Assembly (NCBI GenBank): GCA_947359465.1
Contig: OX375875.1
Location: forward strand, 58,901,981-58,965,980
Direction: 5' to 3'
Origin: Metellina segmentata
Lineage: Eukaryota > Arthropoda > Arachnida > Araneae > Tetragnathidae
Length of the DNA: 64,000 nt
Positions 58,373-64,000 of the stretch are shown piece after piece (positions within the stretch are counted from its first letter, which is position 1; each line of letters begins with the position of its first letter). The notes under the pieces are model-generated. The model saw nothing but the letters and a program-made list of their open reading frames with translations. It was not told the origin of the DNA and did not search any database. A program made the translations under genes and the position numbers.

Positions 58373-58695
58373 CTAGCTGAATAACCCGGCGTTGCCCGCG
58401 ACATTTCCCTGTGTTAACTCAAATACGCAAACCCTATAGAACGTGTTTCTTTGTCCATGTCCAATTATTGCAGGAAAACAAACTTTCGATTTTAAAATTT
58501 GAGCTTTGAGTGGCACTTTTAGGACTACTTGTGTGCCAATTTTCATTGCTACAGATTGGTCTGAAGACAGGAAAGAAATAGCCTATGTGTTCCGCAGTGT
58601 TCTAAAGTATAAGTGTACCAAATTTGGTGTGGAATGGTCGGTCAAACGGTGTAGATTTGTATAGAGAATATACACCCACATCCTTTTTATATAGA
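58373..58695 (-). mobile_element. Helitron-like non-autonomous element, copy 3, compact
   Basis: On the minus strand it starts TCTATATAAAAAGGATGTGG and ends GGCAACGCCGGGTTATTCAG followed by CTAG (58373-58376). It shares CACACCAAATTTGGTACACT, CAATGAAAATTGGCACACAA and GAACGTGTTTC-type blocks (inverse) with copies 1 and 2. At 323 bp it is probably the basic form. The base after CTAG is not the expected T, so the Helitron assignment is not secure. Confidence 0.6.
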
Positions 58696-58977
58696 TTACG
58701 TAGTCCAAACATTAAAACTTAATATACGTATTTCCACAACAACAACAACAAAAAAATTTTAATTTCAATTTGTGAATGTTTGTAATAAACCTACACTAAA
58801 GTTCCAAATAAGCGTGTGTATCAATATAAAACTATTTTTTGTTGGTCAAGAGTCAGATATATAGACTATGGAACTTTGATGCATTTTGTTCATGTGATTT
58901 TCATGAGGGGAAAGAACTATTATTTCATCCTTACAGGATGAGTTTTGGAGCTTGGTGAAGGCAAGACTGTTCATAAA

Positions 58978-60207
58978 TACGAGGGTCGTTTCATAAGTTT
59001 CTGAGATGTCACCGGAATTAGTTTCATTACGTCACTGTCTGGCAAGTGTCAAACTTTAAACAAGCTCATGCCAAATTTCAGCCAGAAGCGACGCTTTGTA
59101 CGCATTCTTGACGTTTGTTTCGATTCTTGACATTCGCAGACGTTTGAAGCAAGTACTGTAGCAGTTACCACTTAAATGAAAAAAAAAGTGTTCCGTTCAG
59201 TGATAAAACATTTTTAATCAGAGTGGAGACGGACAACTAGATCAAAGGAATTGCATGAAATTTGTGGGAATTTCGCCCCTGCTTTGATTGTTTATTTCTG
59301 GATAAATAGTTTAAGCGGGACCGAACATGCGCTAAGGATGAAGCTCTCTCTGGGCACTCAGTTGAGGTCACGACAACGATACCACCGAAAAAAAATCCAC
59401 AGTATACTTAAGAAAGCCCGCCGAGTAAAGGTGCACGATATTGCTGAGAGTTAGGCATCTCAATTGAACGAATGCACAATATCCTGCATTAAAAAGTTGA
59501 GTGTGCGATTGTTGACTGGGTCGATCAAAAACGCACGCGAAAGGACACTTCAATACAGTGTTGGTGATGTTTAACCTCAATCCGGCAGGACTTTTTGAGT
59601 CGATTTGTAACTGTGGACGAAACATGGGTTCACCACTAAGCACCTGAGTGCACGCAGTATTCAAAGCAGAGCGTAGTGTTGAAAGTGCGTAGAAGAAGAC
59701 AAAGATCGTTCTGTCCGCTTGGGAAGTGAGGGCCATTATTTGTTGTGGATGCGCAAGGAATCATCCAGATCGGCTACTTAGAGAAGGGAAAAACAATAAC
59801 AAGAGCCTATTATGCAACGTTATTGGACCTTTTGAAAAAACCGAAACAAAAACGGCCAATATTGGCGCACAAAAAGTGCTGTTTCTCAAAGACAGTGTGC
59901 CATCCCATAAGTAGACCATCACAATGGAAAAATTGCACAAATTTGGCTTCGAATCGATTCTTTAACCACCCTCTTCGGACTTGACCAGTGCATCTCCTTG
60001 TTCCCAAATGTGAAAATTTGGTTCTGTGGGAAGCAATTCTCGAATAAAAATGTCACTTTTCAGCATTTTGCGAAAAGAGAAGCTTGAAGAAGAATATATA
60101 AGAACCCCTCAGTTAATAGTTTGTACGCATAAGAACAAGAGATGGAAAACCTTGAAGTCAACCATAGGTATCCACCTACTCTGCTTTATGAACTTTTTAT
60201 CAACGTG
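58978..60207 (+). mobile_element. mariner element, decayed
   Basis: The left end TACGAGGGTCGTTTCATAAG has the form of a mariner terminal repeat. The right end, around GAACTTTTTATCAACGTGAC at 60190-60207, is a decayed partner. The 1.23-kb length fits a mariner (usually about 1.3 kb). Confidence 0.75.
59176..60110 (+). pseudogene. mariner transposase (SETMAR-type family), broken
   Basis: From the ATG at 59176: KKVFRSVIKHF, then KELHEICGNFAPAL and VYFWIN (N-terminal HTH), KIHSILKKARRVKVHDIAES, RFVTVDETWVHHY (first D, in VDETW), VVDAQGIIQIGYLEKGKTIT, RAYYATLLDLLKK and a decayed KVLF-DSVPSHK region where the second D sits. The end is around NPLRT and HLLVPKCENLVLWE. Several frameshifts (e.g. before 59368 and 59730) and stops occur, and the third catalytic region is hardly readable. 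The order and motifs are those of mariner DD34D transposases. Confidence 0.85.
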
Positions 60208-60277
60208 ACACATTACGTGATCATAAAGCATCTTTCCTTGTAAACGAGCCCTTGGCAACCGAAATTTTCAACGAATC

Positions 60278-60326
60278 GGATTGGGGTTTTATGGCGCAAG
60301 GGCCATATTTGGCCAACTTGCGCCAG
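60278..60326 (+). repeat. dispersed hairpin repeat, copy 3
   Basis: TTGGGGTTTTAT is followed by the core at 60293-60324: GGCGCAAG, GGCCA, TATT, TGGCC, AA, CTTGCGCC. The outer stem is a perfect 8-bp pair and the inner a perfect 5-bp pair. Confidence 0.7.
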
Positions 60327-61483
60327 ACAACATAAATATTCATACACACATTGACGTTTGCTGACAGAAGAGTTTTACTGACACAAAAGATAGAAATACA
60401 CAGAGAAGAATCCAACCTACGACTCGCAGGTTGCTAGCGCAGCTAGTATACCTACTGTGACCCCTTTAACACATCGGAATGAAGCTTGAGGTGTAGAGAT
60501 TTCACGGTATGCGATTGAGAGTTATTTAAATTACAAGAATCAGGAGTGTAAAACTCCAGGAATCGAGCTCTCAAAGGCTATGGATATAGTTGACAAATTT
60601 CGAATACCAACACACATACTTTTTTCCAAGCAATGCGATCGGCGCAGTGAAAAACCAAAAGCTGAAAAGCATTGAATTTTACCTTAAGCCCTAAAAACGA
60701 CAGTTTGCAAGGGCACTGTCTAAGAAGAGTGTGAGCGACAAAAGAGGAAATAAAGGCAATCAGCAGTGGAAATGCTGGTAATTTGCATAAATCACAAGCC
60801 CCTATGACAGAACGCCAATTGGCAACCTACTTTTTTGGTATGACATCGCAACCAGTTGATATTGATAACATTTGCGGCTTTAAATTCAGTCAGTAGGGTG
60901 TCTTCGCATAGAGGAGAAAATGAGTTTCAGCTAAACAGAGTGGTGAACGCATCGAGTGCTATTACATTGGTCAAAATACCACAGACATTGCGTGTTTCTC
61001 GTCACACCAACAACGCCACTAGCCCTATTTTAAGAACAAAGCAACTGAAAAGGTTAAAACTCGGTGGTTCGGAAACAAAACTGATCACCACGCCTCTAAT
61101 TACAAAATTCTCTGGCCATAAATTTTTATTCGGTCAAAATAAAAAACGCTTTACACCCCGGCCATTTCATTCTCCACTCTTCAACCCGGAGATCCAATTA
61201 ACGCCAAATTGGATGCAATTTACGCCCAAAACAGTGAAAACGGGTTGATAAAGTAAAAGTGCTTACTTTTACACATGTGTAAAAAATTGACAATTTATCC
61301 ATCATGGAAAACAATAAGCTGCTCTGATAAATAAACCTCGCTTTAAAATGGTAATTATTTACAATTACAAATATGCGAAAAGAAATTTAAGAAAATTGGG
61401 CACCTGATTGCATAAAATTCTACTGACGGATTAAAAGGTAGTATGAAAATGATTTTAGTGTGAAAATAAACAAACCTGGCGGT
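60327..61483. other. unique stretch of moderate GC, no proven gene
   Basis: A 130-codon open frame at 60856-61248 starts with TTG and has no usable early ATG. It contains a proline-rich end (FTPRPFHSPLFNPEIQL) but no motif I know. It could be an internal exon or chance. Nothing else recognised. Confidence 0.3.
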
Positions 61484-61700
61484 CTGCGAAGATTTTACTT
61501 CTGCTATCCAAATGCTATCTCATGATACACAATGGAATTGCTTCAAAATGCCGTTTATCGCCGTTTCGGTTATGTTTGGCGTTTAATCTAATTGGTGTCG
61601 ACCAATCAATTATTTTGTATCAATTCGCAATTTATTTTATGGAATATTTATTCGAGAAGAGCTGGGGAATATCGTATTCGAAAAGAGACAATTGACGTCA
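61484..61700 (+). repeat. SINE-A 3' extension fragment
   Basis: GGCGGTCTGCGAAGATTTTA, GCCGTTTATCGCCGTTT, TTTGGCGTTTAATCTAATTG and CGTATTCGAAAAGAGAC match the 57.0-57.26 kb copy. The head is absent. Confidence 0.65.
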
Positions 61701-61862
61701 CGTTCAGAAAAAGTGCATGAAAAACATATCGCCGCTGAAACACTACAGACACTTATAGACAGAAAATGTTTCTCATAGTAAAAACCAGGAGCGCTCTCAG
61801 GGCCGAATTGTGAAAAAAGAGGGTTACACATATTAGTTTGATGGTAATTTTTAATTAACGTC

Positions 61863-62070
61863 GTACTAGAGCAACACAACAGGCTATTGACGACGGTCCG
61901 GGATCAATCGCCTAAGTGAAAGATTCTAGGACAACACCACATAATTTTTAACATCGAAGAGAAAGATCCGAGGACAACACCAAGTAATTTTGAACCACGG
62001 TCAGATGACGAAGCAACACCTGAGCTGGCACCGCACTCTACAAACTTCCACACCAACCCAACGCGACCAT
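61863..62070 (-). repeat. SINE-A 3' fragment, inverted, with internal duplication
   Basis: Read on the minus strand: GTTGGTGTGGAAGTTTG, CCATCTGACC-type block, GTGGTTCAAAATTACTTGG, GTGTTGTCCTCGGATC (present twice in tandem) and GATTGATCCCGGACCGTCG. Confidence 0.7.
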
Positions 62071-62718
62071 ATTAGTTTGAAGGGGGTAGGTATGAGGAAA
62101 ATATTGACACCTTTCAATTTTAAGGGAATTTTTTATTAGTTGTTAAGTGTTAAGTGTAAGTTGTTAAGTCGTGGTGATAAGGGGGTTAATCCTGTTCTAA
62201 AAATACTAAGATGTCACACAAATTCTGTGTTCTTTAATTAGCCCACAATTTACGCTAACTGTGATTCACAATCGAATTTACTCACATAAATGTGCTTCTA
62301 AAGATCCTGAGCATTCTCACGTTATATTGCAATATTTCACGATTTGGCGATTTTCGATGTTCAAATATACGGGGAAAATGAACTACATTTTTTCGTGAAT
62401 GATTTTTATCGTTTGAATTGTAGGGTTTTCCCTTGAAAATTTGTGCTCAAAGAAACTTGACAGCCAAGAAATCATTGATTCCAATGTTTTCTTTCGTCGA
62501 AAAGTTACAAAACCAAAAGAAAAGTATGCAAACCGATAAAGCCCTTAATTTTTACTTCTGAAAAGGATCATCGATGACGAAAAGTAGAATCGAGACAAAA
62601 TGTTAAGAGTGAAGGAAATTTTTCTTGTATGCGGTCATTTTAAGAAGTAAGCGATAGTGGTCAGAGAATGTCTATAGTTATACAGGCTTAAATGGAGAGC
62701 TTTTATGAAGAAAGGTGT
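62071..62718. other. AT-rich non-coding stretch
   Basis: TTGTTAAGTGTTAAGTG repeats near 62138-62165; otherwise nothing recognised. Confidence 0.5.
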
Positions 62719-62726
62719 TCGTAAAG

Positions 62727-63292
62727 CAGGCCTCGAAATAGATTTTATAATACAGGTGCACCTAAGTTTTTAAATTAGGTGCACAGGTTATATTTTAGGT
62801 GCACATTAAAAAATATTTAATATAAGAGCATTAATGTAATGTAAACTACATTAATAGTTGTGTATGTTTATATAGATTAGTGTTAGTATTAATAGAATTA
62901 TTTAAACATCTAAACTCTCCCTTCTCTAGCGCACGGCTGTCGTAACAGTCGCTTCAACCGAGCCATCTGAAAATGTTTCGATCATCGGAAAGCTCTTGTG
63001 GCAGTGGCACAAGTAAACCTTCCTCCTGTATAAACCCGTTACTGCCCAGCTGTTTTGTTTTCGCATAGTGTTTATTTAGGAATTTTAATTACGTTCCTTT
63101 AGAGCAAGAGAAGTCAAAACTAATATTTTTTTCAAACATCAAAAAAACAAAAAAAAACGTTTCTCAATCCCCCCCCCCCCCCTTTTTTTTTTTTAACGTT
63201 ATGTGTGCACTGCTTGCATCTAGCGGGAAAAAAAATTAGGTGCACAATTTTATTTTCAGTGTGCACAGTGCACCCGGGTATTTCGAGCCCTG
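62727..63292 (+). mobile_element. non-autonomous hAT-type element, copy 2, with 8-bp target duplication
   Basis: TCGTAAAG flanks the element exactly (62719-62726 and 63293-63300). Ends read CAGGCCTCGAAATA and, in inverse, CAGGGCTCGAAATA, followed on both sides by GGTGCAC motifs (GGTGCACCTAA left, GGTGCACTG right). The inner block 62975-63260 matches copy 1 at 8368-8640, including CTATATAAACCCGTTACGAC-like sequence, TTTAGGAATTTTAATTACGT and a poly-C/poly-T tract. CAGG-type ends plus 8-bp duplications support hAT. No transposase is encoded. Confidence 0.9.
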
Positions 63293-63406
63293 TCGTAAAG
63301 TAATATCCATTTTTAAATAAAATATACAGACCAACTAAAATTTTCAACTACACATTTTACTTAACATTTTCATACCTTATATTACTTTTCTACAAAGTCG
63401 TCAATT

Positions 63407-63740
63407 TAAACATTTGTCGTATCTTGTGACGAGCTTTTGAATAGCAACGTCATACTCCTTTGCCGCCAGTTCATTGAGATAAGCAGTAATGTCTGTAAGT
63501 TTTTGTGGTTGTCATTGAGCATGCGTAGCACCCACCTTGTACAAATTTTTCTGAATTTGAGGTGATCTGTTACCATTTCGTAAATGATAGTGCGAGACAC
63601 ATGTGAACATTTATCATGAATTTCATCCGAAGCCACACGCCTAACTTGTTAGATGAATTTGTCGAGACTTGACAAGCTCATCAGTAATGACACTTGGGCG
63701 TCCACATCGCTCCCAATCATGGACATTCTCTTCCCTGATT
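63407..63740 (-). pseudogene. mariner-like (SETMAR-type) transposase with internal deletion
   Basis: The minus strand shows ENVHDWERCGRPSVITDELV, then after a frameshift VASDEIHDKCSHVSRTIIYE and HLKFRKICTRWVLRMLNDNH, the DNA-binding and linker region of this family (usually '...CARWVPRMLTDDHK'). Immediately after KNLQ the frame changes to ITAYLNELAAKEYDVAIQKL and VTRYDKCLN followed by a stop, which resembles the extreme C-terminus of the same family. All of the catalytic domain between these points (normally around 180-200 residues) is missing. Confidence 0.75.
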
Positions 63741-63879
63741 ACAATTTCGGCACCGACGACGCACACATCATTCATCCATCACATCAAAATACAGGACGCT
63801 GCTTTGATTTCAGGATAAATTTTGCTTGGCCGCACATTTTTTGCGTTTAGAAATCGGAACAGAGATATCACTTCTCTCA

Positions 63880-63925
63880 GAGCCAGCACAGATGACGGGG
63901 TCATACTCATCATCTGTGCTGGCTC
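63880..63925. repeat. perfect 16-bp hairpin in a SINE-A remnant
   Basis: GAGCCAGCACAGATGA (63880-63895), a 14-base loop, then the exact reverse complement (63910-63925). The right arm lies in the position of the SINE-A block that elsewhere reads CATCTGACC, so the left arm looks like a short inverted copy of SINE sequence. Confidence 0.85.
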
Positions 63926-64000
63926 CCCACTCCACACATTTGGCGTCACCTTGGTTCAAAATTACGAGGTGTTGTCCTCGCATCTTTTCCATAAGGGACT
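63915..64000 (+). repeat. SINE-A fragment, runs to window end
   Basis: CACCTTGGTTCAAAATTACG, AGGTGTTGTCCTCGCATC and the following TTCCATAAGGGA match the SINE-A 3' body. The rest lies beyond the window. Confidence 0.65.

Noticed and set aside
60856..61248. 130-aa open frame with proline-rich end
   Set aside because: No ATG near the start, no motif, no splice context convincing enough; left as unproven in the feature list.

Overview
This window looks like intergenic or intronic DNA from an arthropod with a repeat-rich genome. A chelicerate, probably a spider, is my best guess. The reasons are the strong AT bias, the density of decayed Tc1/mariner relics, several tRNA-derived SINE families, non-autonomous hAT and Helitron-like elements, and a CR1-like LINE tail. 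The species cannot be fixed from the sequence alone. There are no operons or ribosomal RNAs and no convincing free-standing tRNA gene. No complete host protein gene is visible. The one credible host coding segment is a 71-nt first exon on the minus strand (24113-24183). It encodes a signal-peptide-like N-terminus, ends at a GTAAGT donor, and is preceded by a GC- and CpG-rich leader (24184-24400).

Layout. 1-344 holds the 3' end of a mariner/IS630-type element. 2.6-2.9 kb is a CR1-like LINE tail. 4.1-5.2 kb carries two oppositely oriented copies of a 256-bp MITE. 5.3-6.2 kb is GC-richer unique DNA plus a tRNA-like SINE, followed by a 79-bp tandem array (6.4-6.8 kb). 7974-8665 is a non-autonomous element with an exact 8-bp target duplication; its sister copy lies at 62727-63292. 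9-20 kb is mostly AT-rich non-coding DNA with SINE-B copies. 20.1-20.96 kb is a mariner-like element with ~115-bp terminal inverted repeats and a broken transposase. 21.5-21.9 kb is a ~100-bp tandem array. 24.1-25.8 kb holds the candidate promoter and first exon beside a local segmental duplication. 27.2-28.4 kb is a composite minisatellite. 30-31.3 kb has a Helitron-like element and a higher-order minisatellite.

The most structured region is 44.4-48.65 kb. Here a hAT element was split by a 3.44-kb DNA transposon with a 4-bp target duplication (AACA), and that transposon was itself split by a piggyBac-type element at TTAA. The hAT reading frame reads straight across once the 3.44-kb element and one AACA are taken away conceptually, which proves the order of events. 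Further on lie two Tc1 relics (51.2-51.7 and 52.8-54.3 kb), an 814-bp element of unclear superfamily with 8-bp target duplications (55.6-56.4 kb), SINE-A and Helitron-like copies (56.9-58.7 kb), a mariner relic (59-60.2 kb), and a second mariner-like relic with an internal deletion (63.4-63.7 kb).

How the parts relate: almost everything recognisable is mobile DNA in different stages of decay, and no transposase here is intact. The non-autonomous elements would have depended on proteins encoded elsewhere. Most short open frames are chance or antisense readings of repeats, and several begin without an ATG. All family names come from protein or repeat motifs recognised by eye; no database search was run.
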